A stretch of 64,000 nucleotides of DNA, from positions 1-64,000 of the forward strand of contig CAMUYA010000010.1 in the NCBI GenBank assembly GCA_947164865.1, given 5' to 3'. The notes beneath the pieces were generated by a model, which searched no databases, had not been told where the DNA came from, and saw only the letters and a program-made list of their open reading frames with translations. Source of the DNA: an uncultured Lachnospiraceae bacterium. GTDB lineage: Bacteria > Bacillota > Clostridia > Lachnospirales > Lachnospiraceae. A program made the position numbers and the translations under genes. Each line of letters begins with the position of its first letter. The stretch's first letter is position 1. This document shows positions 25,462 through 34,009 of the stretch, one piece after another.

Positions 25462-25950
25462 ATGAGCATTCAGTTGAGTGATGAAGTAATAAACGCGATC
25501 AAGGATCCCCAATCTGTTAAAGTGATAGCGACCATCAGCAAGGAGGGAATCCCTCATGTAACTGCGAAGGGATCGCTTACAGTAGATGATAACGGCAGAA
25601 TACGATTCTTGGAATTGCTGGAAAAATCTCAGACTCAGAAAAATCTTGTCTATTCTATATGGTTTGATAAGATCGTTGCGGTAAACGTAATAACGCAGGA
25701 TAAAAAGAGTTTTCAGATCAAAGGAAAGATCTATAAAACTATCAACTCCGGCCGGGAATTTCAGGATGCCTATGTTGCTACTCAGGAAAAATACGGCTAC
25801 GACATAGATGTCTCGGCAATCTGGCTGGTAGATGTCGACGAAGTAACCGAAGAAACATTTGCGGCAAGGCGTGATGAGCTGGAAACAAAGTATCCTTATG
25901 AACTGCATGTGGATCGTCTGGCCAAGGATGAACTACGTTTCGCCAAATAG
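25462..25950 (+). CDS. PNPOx-fold flavin-binding split-barrel protein
   Basis: The 162-residue protein starts like pyridoxamine 5'-phosphate oxidase-family members: residues about 18-30 read VKVIATISKEGIPHVT, the strand pair at the FMN site. It lacks the residues of a true PdxH, so vitamin B6 synthesis is unlikely. It could be a flavin or heme/F420-type cofactor-binding reductase. It is 12 bp after the radical SAM gene with AGGAGG upstream, strongly suggesting co-translation and a shared pathway. The C-terminal 40 residues are charged and specific to this protein. Confidence 0.78.
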   Translation: MSIQLSDEVINAIKDPQSVKVIATISKEGIPHVTAKGSLTVDDNGRIRFLELLEKSQTQKNLVYSIWFDKIVAVNVITQDKKSFQIKGKIYKTINSGREFQDAYVATQEKYGYDIDVSAIWLVDVDEVTEETFAARRDELETKYPYELHVDRLAKDELRFAK

Positions 25951-25974
25951 TGAATACACGAGGAGGATTACATT

Positions 25975-27054
25975 ATGAAAAAGAGAATCATTACAATGGT
26001 ACTGGGAACTGTTTTGGCAATCGGATTACTCTCCGGTTGCGGAAATCCACAGAACTCAAACAAGACAGTTACATCGGTAGAAGATGTTCCTGCAGCAACT
26101 TCTGACGGTACTGATGTGGTGCCGGAGCAGACCGCAGCTGACAGCAAAGATGATCTGAATCAGGCAAGAGAAATCCGGATCGGCACAAATAACAACTATT
26201 TCACTGCTACGGTTGCATACCAGAAAGGATTTCTGCAGGATGAATTCGGTGATGGATTTAAGATTTCCTTACATAACTTCACAAACGGCCCTCAGCAGAT
26301 CGAGGCTATAGCAGCAGGAGAACTTGATATCGTACAATACGGTGATGTGCCTACGACCAACAGTTACGCAAACAATGCCGGTGTGCATATAATTTCAAAT
26401 CTATGGTCCTCGGATGATGCCTACGCTCTTCTGGCCGGTCCCGATTCCGGAATCAGCCAGCCGTCAGACCTGAAAGGAAAAACTGTAGCGATCGGAATAG
26501 GCACAAACAACCATCAGTTCCTTTTGAAAGTATTGGAAGCAGGAGGACTTACCGAAGCAGATATTAACATTCTGAATATTTCATCAGGTTCCGACCAGTT
26601 GGCATCTTTGATTGAGGGAAGTGTGGACGCGATCACTACTACGCAGCCAAATTTTGATTCATATGCTGAAAAATCCGGTGGTAAGATCATTGTCACAAAC
26701 AAGGATTATAATCTTGCAGCTACTTTTATTCTGGCAACAGATGATTTTGCTGCCAAAAACCCGGACACAGTTGCAAGAGTTTTGAAGGTGCTTGATCAGA
26801 CAAATAAATGGATAGAGGAAAACCTTGACGAATCAGTAACAATAGTTGCCGATTATTTTGGGATAGCCGAAGCAGATGCGCGTAAATACTGGGACACAAG
26901 AGTATTTGATATCGGATGGTCGGATGAACTGACCGAAACCCTTGGAGCAACTGTGGAGTATGAGTATGAGCAGGGACTTATCAAGGCTAAGTTTGATCCG
27001 AATGATGCGATTGACACTACCTATCTTGAATTGGCAGGTATTCACACAAAATAA
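25975..27054 (+). CDS. ABC transporter substrate-binding lipoprotein, SsuA/TauA/NMT1 type
   Basis: The 359-residue protein has a signal sequence and lipobox LLSGC with Cys22 as lipid anchor, then a polar linker (about 25-60). A periplasmic-binding fold of the nitrate/sulfonate/taurine family follows. The segments IRIGTNNNYFTATVAYQKG, AIAAGELDIVQYGDVPTT and SDLKGKTVAIGIGT match that family. Ligands in the group include alkanesulfonates, taurine and thiamine precursors, and sequence alone does not choose among them. The gene is followed by its permease and ATPase. Confidence 0.88.
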   Translation: MKKRIITMVLGTVLAIGLLSGCGNPQNSNKTVTSVEDVPAATSDGTDVVPEQTAADSKDDLNQAREIRIGTNNNYFTATVAYQKGFLQDEFGDGFKISLHNFTNGPQQIEAIAAGELDIVQYGDVPTTNSYANNAGVHIISNLWSSDDAYALLAGPDSGISQPSDLKGKTVAIGIGTNNHQFLLKVLEAGGLTEADINILNISSGSDQLASLIEGSVDAITTTQPNFDSYAEKSGGKIIVTNKDYNLAATFILATDDFAAKNPDTVARVLKVLDQTNKWIEENLDESVTIVADYFGIAEADARKYWDTRVFDIGWSDELTETLGATVEYEYEQGLIKAKFDPNDAIDTTYLELAGIHTK

Positions 27055-27077
27055 AAAGCCTTTTTGAGGTAACGACA

Positions 27078-27836
27078 ATGAAAAGGAAGAAAATCATTCT
27101 GGACAATATTATCTTTGTCCTGGCACCCATTGTGTTTATCATAATATGGCAATTTGCCTGCAACTATCAGTGGGTGAATACAAGAATACTGCCTTCTCCC
27201 AAAGAAGTTTTCGATGCGTTACGTGATCTTTTGGCCACAAATAAATTCCAGCAGCATCTGATAGCAAGTGTCAGACGTGTAGCACTTGGCTTTGCCTTTG
27301 GAGCTACTGCAGGTGTGCTCATGGGTTTTTTGACCGGAATATCACGTACGATCGATGATTTTGTCGGTGCGGCATTCAGTGTACTCAGGTCAATACCTAC
27401 AATCGGTCTTATGCCGCTTTTGATACTTTTTTACGGCATAGGCGAGGAGTCAAAACTTGTCGTTATCGGGCTTGGCACCTTTTGGTCTGTACTGCTGAAC
27501 ACGCAGCAGGGAATCAGCAGTACAGACATCAAGCTTTTGGAAGTAGGAAAAATGCTGGAAAAAAACAAATTGACCGTAATACTTAAGATTGTTCTTCCAG
27601 CAGCTCTTCCATCGATGTTTACAGGAATGAGACTTGGGCTTAGCAATGCATGGAAAAGTGTGGTGGCGGCTGAAATGATCGCATCCGTAAGAGGTATAGG
27701 TTATATGATCTCTTACGCCAGGGAAATGTTCCAGACGGATGTAATGTTTGTTGGATTGTTTACTTTGGGAATCATTGGACTTGCATTGGACATTCTGTTG
27801 CTTCAGTTACAGAAAAAACTGGTCTTCTGGGGATAG
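27078..27836 (+). CDS. ABC transporter permease, SsuC/TauC type
   Basis: The 252-residue integral membrane protein has about six transmembrane helices. Its binding-protein-dependent permease signature runs through GKMLEKNKLTVILKIVLPAALPSMF (an EAA loop). FILPSPKEVF-like ILPSPKEVFDAL after the first helix is typical of the SsuC/TauC group. It sits 23 bp after the binding protein and 9 bp before the ATPase. Confidence 0.9.
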   Translation: MKRKKIILDNIIFVLAPIVFIIIWQFACNYQWVNTRILPSPKEVFDALRDLLATNKFQQHLIASVRRVALGFAFGATAGVLMGFLTGISRTIDDFVGAAFSVLRSIPTIGLMPLLILFYGIGEESKLVVIGLGTFWSVLLNTQQGISSTDIKLLEVGKMLEKNKLTVILKIVLPAALPSMFTGMRLGLSNAWKSVVAAEMIASVRGIGYMISYAREMFQTDVMFVGLFTLGIIGLALDILLLQLQKKLVFWG

Positions 27837-27845
27837 GAGATAATC

Positions 27846-28649
27846 ATGTCAGAAAAAATATCAGATAATCAGATTGAGATACATCATGTCAGCAAACAGT
27901 TCAGGATTGACGGCAAAAAAATCGATATTTTAAATGATATTGATCTCCAATTCAAAAAAGGTGAGTTCATCAGTATCGTCGGAGCCAGCGGTTGCGGTAA
28001 AAGTACACTGTTACGAATGATATCAGGTCTAGAGACAGTTGAGGAGGGAGATATCTTCGTAGGCGGGGCACGTGTGAATCGACCATCATTAAAGACAGGT
28101 ATGGTATATCAGGAATCCAGATTATTTCCATGGTTTAATGTTACCGAGAATATTGAATTCGGCGTATCAAAAAATAACAAAGAACTGTCTGACAAGAAAG
28201 TCAGACGTAAGCTTACGGCGGAACTCATAGAATTTGTCGGACTCAAGGGTTTTGAGAAAGCATTCCCAAAACAGCTTTCCGGAGGAATGCAACAGAGAGT
28301 GAGCATCGCAAGAGGCCTTATAAACAACCCTGAGGTATTGCTCCTTGATGAACCCTTCGGCGCTCTTGATGCCATCACCAAGATCAATATGCAAAACGAG
28401 ATACTACGGATCTGGGAGTCGGAAAAAAAGACTATGGTCATGGTCACACATGATATAGATGAAGCGGTTTATCTCGGTGATAAGGTGATAGTACTCTCGT
28501 CAAGGCCGGGGAGTGTGCGCAAAATAATCAATGTGAACCTTCCCAGAGAGAGAGACCGCAATTCACCTGAATTTGCTGCTGTCCGCTCAAAGATATATAA
28601 AGAATTCTTCAAAGATGCGAAAATAAAAGAGCCGGAGTATTATATCTGA
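27846..28649 (+). CDS. ABC transporter ATP-binding protein, SsuB/TauB type
   Basis: The 267-residue ATPase has Walker [10 protein letters not shown], signature [10 protein letters not shown], Walker [12 protein letters not shown] and the switch His in VTHDIDEA. Length and wording match the nitrate/sulfonate/taurine importer ATPases. It is the last gene of the metK cluster before the regulator and completes the importer with the two genes before it. Confidence 0.92.
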   Translation: MSEKISDNQIEIHHVSKQFRIDGKKIDILNDIDLQFKKGEFISIVGASGCGKSTLLRMISGLETVEEGDIFVGGARVNRPSLKTGMVYQESRLFPWFNVTENIEFGVSKNNKELSDKKVRRKLTAELIEFVGLKGFEKAFPKQLSGGMQQRVSIARGLINNPEVLLLDEPFGALDAITKINMQNEILRIWESEKKTMVMVTHDIDEAVYLGDKVIVLSSRPGSVRKIINVNLPRERDRNSPEFAAVRSKIYKEFFKDAKIKEPEYYI

Positions 28650-28694
28650 TCTTCTATAATCGTTATCTATTACAAGCTATAGTATCATAGTATT

Positions 28695-28722
28695 TTGATA
28701 ATCTTTTTTCTGTTGGTATTAT
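28695..28722 (+). promoter_or_regulatory. Sigma-A promoter of the LysR gene
   Basis: TTGATA (28695-28700) and TATTAT (28717-28722) are separated by 16 bases. The regulator can therefore be made independently of the metK operon. Confidence 0.55.
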
Positions 28723-28758
28723 AGTGGAAAGTAATCCTTTTGACTCAGGGGGACCGAC

Positions 28759-29658
28759 ATGACGATCTTACAGTTAAAATATATCATAGCAATCTCAATG
28801 TCTTCTTCTATGAGGGAAGCAGCAAGTAAGCTGTTTGTGTCTCAACCCGCGCTGTCCGCATCGGTGAAGGATCTTGAGGATGAACTTGGTATTAAGATCT
28901 TTGAGCGCACAAATAAGGGCATAAATCTTACGGAAGCGGGGAGAGAATTTCTGGAATCGGCAAAACAGGCCGTAGGTCAGTATGAAGTAGTTGAGCACAA
29001 ATATCTGAACACCGATCCGTCCAAGGATTACTATTCGATCTCCATGCAGCATTATGTCTTTGCGGTGCATGCATTCGTCAACTCCATCAAGGACAGAAGC
29101 TCCGATGCTTTTTCATATCTTATAAAGGAAACCAAGACAGAAGAAGTGTTACAAAATGTCAGGGATTACAAGAGTGAAATAGGAATTCTCTCCTACGCTG
29201 AAAGTAATAAAGATATCATCAATAAGCTGCTCAGAGTATACGATCTGGACTTTCACCCATTGAAGGTTTGCTCCACTTATGTTTATCTGAGCAAGGATCA
29301 TCCCCTTTCGGGGGAAGCAGAGCTTTCTCTTGATCAGCTGAGGGATTTCCCCTGTGTGATATTTGATCAGTCCTGCGAAAGTGAATTCTATCTGTCGGAA
29401 GAAGCTCTTTCCGGATATCATTTTAATAAGGTGATAAAAACCGGTGACAGAGCCACTTCCTGCGAGATACTTACCATGCTTGACGGCTTTGCCATCGGAA
29501 CAGGCGGAATGATCGACTCCAATGCTCTAAAAGATGTATTTGTATCCGTAAAGCTTAGGGAGGAGGATACTCTCACCATAGGATATATCAGCAAAAAGAA
29601 TCACATACTCAGCGAGTTTGGGAAGCTTTATATCCATGAACTTGAAAAGCTGGCATGA
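28759..29658 (+). CDS. LysR-family regulator, probable controller of the metK cluster
   Basis: The 299-residue protein has the LysR winged helix-turn-helix at residues 1-60. The segments are LQLKYIIAISMSSSMREAASK, VSQPALSASVKDLEDELG and FERTNKGINLTEAG. A two-lobed effector domain follows from about residue 90. The orientation and position (last in the cluster) and the LysR box upstream of metK point to control of that operon. The effector is unknown. It could be the imported substrate or a sulfur metabolite, as with CysB/Cbl. It ends 6 bp from a convergent LacI gene without an evident terminator. Confidence 0.9.
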   Translation: MTILQLKYIIAISMSSSMREAASKLFVSQPALSASVKDLEDELGIKIFERTNKGINLTEAGREFLESAKQAVGQYEVVEHKYLNTDPSKDYYSISMQHYVFAVHAFVNSIKDRSSDAFSYLIKETKTEEVLQNVRDYKSEIGILSYAESNKDIINKLLRVYDLDFHPLKVCSTYVYLSKDHPLSGEAELSLDQLRDFPCVIFDQSCESEFYLSEEALSGYHFNKVIKTGDRATSCEILTMLDGFAIGTGGMIDSNALKDVFVSVKLREEDTLTIGYISKKNHILSEFGKLYIHELEKLA

Positions 29659-29664
29659 GAGTGA

Positions 29665-30660
29665 TCATCTTATCATATCCAGATACTCGATCCTTACCAG
29701 CTCGTGGGGCACGATGATCTTTCTTCCTTTTTCGTTTCCCATAAGCCTTGTGCATTCGGTCACTGCTTCGGCGGATATTTCAAAGAAGTTCTGTTTCACA
29801 GTGTTCATCTGCTTACCTGCATAACCCATAAGCGATATACCGTCAAAGCCGCACACCGGGCGGAATATGTCCATATCCGTCAGCGCTCTCATGGCACCTA
29901 TCGCCATCATATCGGAGGCGCAGATAATTATATCGTGCATGCTTCCGTATTTGATCGTTATCTCTCTTGCCTTGCGCTCCGAGAATTCTCCGCAGTGAAG
30001 ACTCACCGCAAGCTCCATCTCCTGTGCAAGCTCAAGCATTCCCGAGAGCCTCTCCTCGGATACATAACCGTTCTTTTTGCCCGAAATATACAGCACCTGC
30101 CCGTTGTAGGTGTTGTTTTCCATTATGGTCTTTCTGGCCACATCCTTCTGAGCCTGTCTCTGGTCTACGCTTATGTAGGAGGTGCTGTCATTTACTATGG
30201 GCACATCCACCAGCACACTCTTAAATTTCTCCCGTGCGACCACTCTCTGGAGCACATAATCATCCTTGGACATACCGTATATCACAATGCCCTTAACATT
30301 CTGTGACTGCAGATACTTCTCGACTCCGTTTTCATCAAGTCCGTCCAGCATGGAAAAGAAAATGGGGACAACATCTATATGAAGCTCCTGAGCACGGCTC
30401 ACCGCTCCTGCCAAATACTTCATTGATACCTCATCGATTGCGGATGTCTGCACATCGGTATTAATAAGAAGCGCTATCCTTCCGGACTGCTTGGATGAAA
30501 GTGAAGCAGCCACAACATTGGGAGTAAAGCCCAGTTCCTCGATCGCTTTGTTGACCCGCTGAGCCGTTTCCTCCGACACGTTGGGATATTTATTTATCAC
30601 CTTTGATACAGTTGAAACCGCTACTCCCGCCAGTTTCGCCACATCTCTGATCGTAGCCAT
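29665..30660 (-). CDS. LacI-family transcriptional regulator
   Basis: The 331-residue protein opens with the classic headpiece MATIRDVAKLAGVAVSTVSK and hinge. A ligand-binding domain follows, including GKKNGYVSEERLSGM and the ending around CGFDGISLMG. It lies 72 bp downstream of the TrpXYZ-like ABC operon in the same direction, so it may be co-transcribed with it. LacI proteins normally sense sugars, which does not fit the transporter, so the target is uncertain. GAGGTG precedes the ATG. Confidence 0.88.
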   Translation of the reverse strand: MATIRDVAKLAGVAVSTVSKVINKYPNVSEETAQRVNKAIEELGFTPNVVAASLSSKQSGRIALLINTDVQTSAIDEVSMKYLAGAVSRAQELHIDVVPIFFSMLDGLDENGVEKYLQSQNVKGIVIYGMSKDDYVLQRVVAREKFKSVLVDVPIVNDSTSYISVDQRQAQKDVARKTIMENNTYNGQVLYISGKKNGYVSEERLSGMLELAQEMELAVSLHCGEFSERKAREITIKYGSMHDIIICASDMMAIGAMRALTDMDIFRPVCGFDGISLMGYAGKQMNTVKQNFFEISAEAVTECTRLMGNEKGRKIIVPHELVRIEYLDMIR

Positions 30661-30732
30661 ATATTACGTCACCTCGTCACTCGGCGCTGCCGACTTCTGT
30701 CTATAAAAACTTAAACTCTATTATTACTATTA

Positions 30733-31530
30733 TTACGATAGAAGCATCCTGTCATTATCAAGTGCTTTTCCTGTTCCGGATTTAAACTTCTCGAGAAGAT
30801 CTTCCACTGTAAGTCCTTCTCTCTCCGGTCCCTTAACATCATATACAAGCTTGCCGTCCGCCATCAGGAAGGTCCTGTTTCCTATCTCGACAGCCTGCTG
30901 CATATTGTGAGTGATCATCATGCAGGTGATATGATTCTCTCCCACGATCTGCCTTGTGAGCTCTATCACCTTCTCGGCTGTTGCAGGGTCGAGAGCCGCT
31001 GTATGCTCATCGAGAAGAAGGAGCTTGGGCGTGACAAGGGTGGCCATAAGAAGTGTAAGGGCCTGCCTCTGTCCGCCGGAAAGGAGTCCCACAGGGTGCT
31101 TCATCCTGTCCTCCAGACCCATTCCCAGCATCGAGAGCTTTTCCCTGAATATCTGCTTGTCACGTCCGCTTATATGGCTGAATGGATTGGTTCCTTCCGC
31201 AGAGCGCAGATAAGCAAGTGCGAGGTTTTCCTCTATTGTCATGGAAGGTGCCGTTCCCTTAAGAGGATCCTGGAACATTCGGCCTATGATGCGGCTTCTT
31301 TTGTGTTCCTCAAGGAATGTGATATCCTGGCCTCCAAGGAATATGCTTCCCTCATCCACATAAAAGCTTCCGGCCACCGCATTAAACAGGGTGGACTTGC
31401 CTGCACCGTTGGAACCTATTATCGTGACAAAATCCCCGTCCTCAAGCTTTAAGGAGAATTTATCAAGCGCTTTCTTTTCATCGGGGGATCCGGGGTTAAA
31501 TGTAACACTTATATCTTTTATTTCCAGCAT
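30733..31530 (-). CDS. ABC transporter ATP-binding protein, TrpZ-like (COG1101 type)
   Basis: The 265-residue ATPase has Walker A GSNGAGKST, signature LLSGGQRQAL, Walker B LLLLDEHTAALDP (note the substitution DEH for the usual DEP) and switch His in MITHNMQQA. The start at 31530 follows GGGGGAGA and is 1 base after the permease stop. The longer frame would overlap the permease gene. With the next two genes it forms an importer of the COG2984/COG4120/COG1101 type, which in other Firmicutes is linked to aromatic amino acids. Confidence 0.88.
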   Translation of the reverse strand: MLEIKDISVTFNPGSPDEKKALDKFSLKLEDGDFVTIIGSNGAGKSTLFNAVAGSFYVDEGSIFLGGQDITFLEEHKRSRIIGRMFQDPLKGTAPSMTIEENLALAYLRSAEGTNPFSHISGRDKQIFREKLSMLGMGLEDRMKHPVGLLSGGQRQALTLLMATLVTPKLLLLDEHTAALDPATAEKVIELTRQIVGENHITCMMITHNMQQAVEIGNRTFLMADGKLVYDVKGPEREGLTVEDLLEKFKSGTGKALDNDRMLLS

Positions 31531-31531
31531 G

Positions 31532-32494
31532 TCACTTCTCCCCCTTTCCGCTTCCGTCCGCTTCGGCGGGAACTGTTTTGCTCTTAACAAACCTTCTTCC
31601 GCTTGTGTGGGCGCTTTTCCTCTTCTGGAACAGAACCATCTTCTTAAGTGCGGGGAAGGCTATGGCTATGGCCACTATGGCCGCCGTTAGGAGCTTCAAA
31701 AATTCCACCGGTATGACCTTGGTGTAAAGGCAGACAGCATAGATCACGCGGTATACGATAGAGCCTATCACAGCTGCTATGACGCCCTTTTTAATGCTCC
31801 TTCTGCCTAGCACGGTCTCACCGATTATAAGGCACGCAAGGCCGATAACGACTATTCCCGTTCCGCCGTTTATGTCGACGGTCTTCTGATACTGTCCCAC
31901 CATGGCTCCGCTCAGAGCTGTCATGGCGTTTGCAAGACAAAGACCGACGGTGATCGTAAAGGTGGGATTGATGGAAGATGCGCGCACCATGTCGATATTA
32001 TCTCCGGTGGCTCTTATTGAAAGTCCAAGCCTTGTTGAAAGAAAGGCCATCAATAATGCAGATACCGTCGCCACGATCAGAAAGGCCAGGGTTGCCGCAT
32101 ACCAGTCACCCAGGAATGTGAGCTTCTTAAACATTGAAAATACAGTGCTCTTTTTGAGAAGGCTCACATTTGAGGTCCATCCCATGACCATAAGGTTGAT
32201 GGTGTAGAGACCGGTATTGGTGATGATCCCGGCAAGTATTGAGGGCACTTTCATCCTCGTGTGAAGAAATGCGGTCACGAATCCCGCACAGGATCCCGCA
32301 AGCATCGCAAGGAAAAGCCCGGGAATCGGATATCCCGCCGCAGCCATCTGCACGGATACGGCAGCTCCCAGCACAAAGCATCCGTCCGTCGTAAGGTCCG
32401 CTATATCCAGCACTCTGTAACTCATAAATAGTGCCATGGGTACCAACGCATACAGTAGCCCCAATTCAAGGGCCGTTTTTAAAATGTAAAGCAC
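31532..32494 (-). CDS. ABC transporter permease, TrpY-like (COG4120 type)
   Basis: The 320-residue membrane protein has about eight to nine hydrophobic segments and resembles the branched-chain permease fold (LivH/BMP type). Typical segments are YRVLDIADLTTDGCFVLGAA and LSGAMVGQYQKTVDINGGTG. The last 25 residues are basic and cytoplasmic. The frame starts with GTG at 32494, preceded by AGGGAGA. A strong stem-loop lies between this gene and the binding-protein gene. Confidence 0.87.
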   Translation of the reverse strand: MLYILKTALELGLLYALVPMALFMSYRVLDIADLTTDGCFVLGAAVSVQMAAAGYPIPGLFLAMLAGSCAGFVTAFLHTRMKVPSILAGIITNTGLYTINLMVMGWTSNVSLLKKSTVFSMFKKLTFLGDWYAATLAFLIVATVSALLMAFLSTRLGLSIRATGDNIDMVRASSINPTFTITVGLCLANAMTALSGAMVGQYQKTVDINGGTGIVVIGLACLIIGETVLGRRSIKKGVIAAVIGSIVYRVIYAVCLYTKVIPVEFLKLLTAAIVAIAIAFPALKKMVLFQKRKSAHTSGRRFVKSKTVPAEADGSGKGEK

Positions 32495-32568
32495 GATCGT
32501 CTCCCTTTCAAATAAGGCCTGTGGAAAGCCCGTCTTTAGTAAAACGTTTTCCGCGAAAGCCTTTATTT

Positions 32569-32594
32569 TGGGGCAATATCACTATTGCCCCAAA
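32569..32594 (-). terminator. Stem-loop between binding-protein and permease genes
   Basis: TTGGGGCAATA and TATTGCCCCAA form a perfect 11-bp stem with a 4-base loop. The following bases (AATAAAGG on the transcribed strand) are not a T run. It may stop part of transcription or shield the upstream mRNA from 3' decay, giving more binding protein than permease. Confidence 0.55.
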
Positions 32595-32611
32595 TGTAAG
32601 ATCAATAATAA

Positions 32612-33697
32612 TTATTCCTCTGTTGTCTGAACTTCCACAAGCTCACCCATATCGGCAAATACGCTGTAATCTGCCTGAGCAGCTTCTGCTGTCTCGGTGT
32701 TGACGGTGATGATACCGCCGTCCATAAGGTAGTAATCCTCAAGGCCGTCCATACCTTCAGTCATAGCTTTGAATGCATACTCTGCAGTCTTGGTGCCAAG
32801 GTCGGTATAGTTTACACCACAGGTAGCAAATGCACCGTTTCTGACGAAAGAATCAGCTCCCGCATAGTGAAGTATACCGTTGATGGCAAACTCGTCATAG
32901 ATAGCAAGCTCTGCTGCCATGATCACGTTGTCGGTGGGAGTAAATACCACATCGACGCCTGCTGCCACAAGTGAAGAAGCTGCTGCCACAACTTCGTCAT
33001 TGGTGTTTCCTGTAGCTTCCACATACTCGATGCCTTTAGCATCCAGATAAGCCTTTGCCTCTGCGATGGGAGTAGCTGAGTTTACCTCGGAAAGAGAATA
33101 GAGAAGACCTACCTTCCCGATCTCTGGATTCTGGGCAAACATCATATCCATGATGAATTCGGTGTTAAGTCCGTCACTTGTTCCGGTTACATAGTCGATT
33201 CCGGTAAGCTCGGCAGCCACGGGATCGGAAATAGCCGCAAATACAACGGGTGTTGCGGTCTCTTCCGCAGATACGGCAGCAACCTGTGCAGCCAGCGTAG
33301 CTATGGGGATCATGGCATCCACCTTATCGGCAATAGCCTGATCGGAGATCTGCTTAAGTACTGTCTGGTCATTCTGTCCGGAATAAACTTCATATTCGAT
33401 CGTTACACCGTTCTCAGCTGCTAGAGAATCGAGCCTTGCGGTGATGGCATTTGCGATCTCATCAAGAGATGCGTGATCGAGCTGTTTTATTACAGCTACC
33501 TTGTAGACATTCTCATCAGCATCTGTCTCGGTGGTGTCGGCCTCAACGGTCTCGGTCTTTTCGGTAACTGCGGCATCGCTTCCGTTATCCGCTGTGGTGT
33601 TTCCGGTTTCGCCCGCTCCTGCGCAAGCGCATACTGCCAGCGTCATAGCTGCGCTAAGCGCGAATGCAGCCAGCTTCCTAAATGCGTTATTCTTCAT
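32612..33697 (-). CDS. ABC transporter substrate-binding lipoprotein, TrpX-like (COG2984 type)
   Basis: The 361-residue protein has a signal peptide ending in a lipobox near VCACAGAG (Cys at about 25). A Thr/Asp/Glu-rich linker precedes a binding domain that starts YKVAVIKQLDHASLDEI, the usual entry of the ABC_sub_bind family. DAMIPIATLAAQ and VVFAAISDPVAAEL are further family segments. It is the first gene of the three-part importer and has GAGGAG before its ATG. Aromatic amino acids are the ligand in some relatives. Here the ligand is unproven. Confidence 0.88.
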   Translation of the reverse strand: MKNNAFRKLAAFALSAAMTLAVCACAGAGETGNTTADNGSDAAVTEKTETVEADTTETDADENVYKVAVIKQLDHASLDEIANAITARLDSLAAENGVTIEYEVYSGQNDQTVLKQISDQAIADKVDAMIPIATLAAQVAAVSAEETATPVVFAAISDPVAAELTGIDYVTGTSDGLNTEFIMDMMFAQNPEIGKVGLLYSLSEVNSATPIAEAKAYLDAKGIEYVEATGNTNDEVVAAASSLVAAGVDVVFTPTDNVIMAAELAIYDEFAINGILHYAGADSFVRNGAFATCGVNYTDLGTKTAEYAFKAMTEGMDGLEDYYLMDGGIITVNTETAEAAQADYSVFADMGELVEVQTTEE

Positions 33698-34009
33698 TTT
33701 TCATTCTCCTCTTGCCGGCTTCTACTCAGTTGCCGTATCATATAACGATGCAAAATCCTTAATTTGCCGACTTGAAAACATTTTAAGTGTTTATGCCGAT
33801 ATTTGCAAGGTTTTCCGACAAATTTGTATTATACGTTTTACACAAAATTTATTTCTATTTAATTGACTTTATCTCACTCTGAAACTAAACTATGTTAAGT
33901 GATATAAGGTTCTACGATCTAAAGGGCGAATTGTGCTTGCATAAATGAGCATTCAGACCTTGCGATCGGTGGTATCACATATAAATGTTCAAAAGATCGG
34001 AGATTTGTC
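33698..34009. promoter_or_regulatory. Divergent control region, 312 bp without a gene
   Basis: It lies between two divergently transcribed genes. For the plus-strand membrane protein, TTGACT (33863-33868) and TAAACT (33886-33891) with 17 bases between form a promoter with a predicted start near 33898 and a 112-nt leader. For the minus-strand transporter I see only a TATAAT-like -10 near 33829-33834 without a convincing -35. Confidence 0.5.
33899..33999 (+). promoter_or_regulatory. Possible structured leader RNA of the 34010 gene
   Basis: Nested arms occur in order: GTGATA (33899-33904) with TATCAC (33973-33978), AAGGT-CT (33906-33913) with AG-ACCTT (33955-33961), GAA (33928-33930) with TTC (33952-33954), and TGCT (33934-33937) with AGCA (33948-33951). 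CGATCT (33915-33920) can instead pair with AGATCG (33994-33999), which touches the GGAG ribosome binding site. This resembles a switchable leader, but no known riboswitch class is recognised. Confidence 0.4.

Noticed and set aside
33961..33980. T-box-like bases (GGTGGTATCAC) before the 34010 gene
   Set aside because: The match to the AGGGTGGNACCGCG core is poor. There is no specifier loop or terminator, and the gene is on the wrong side for the TrpXYZ-like transporter.
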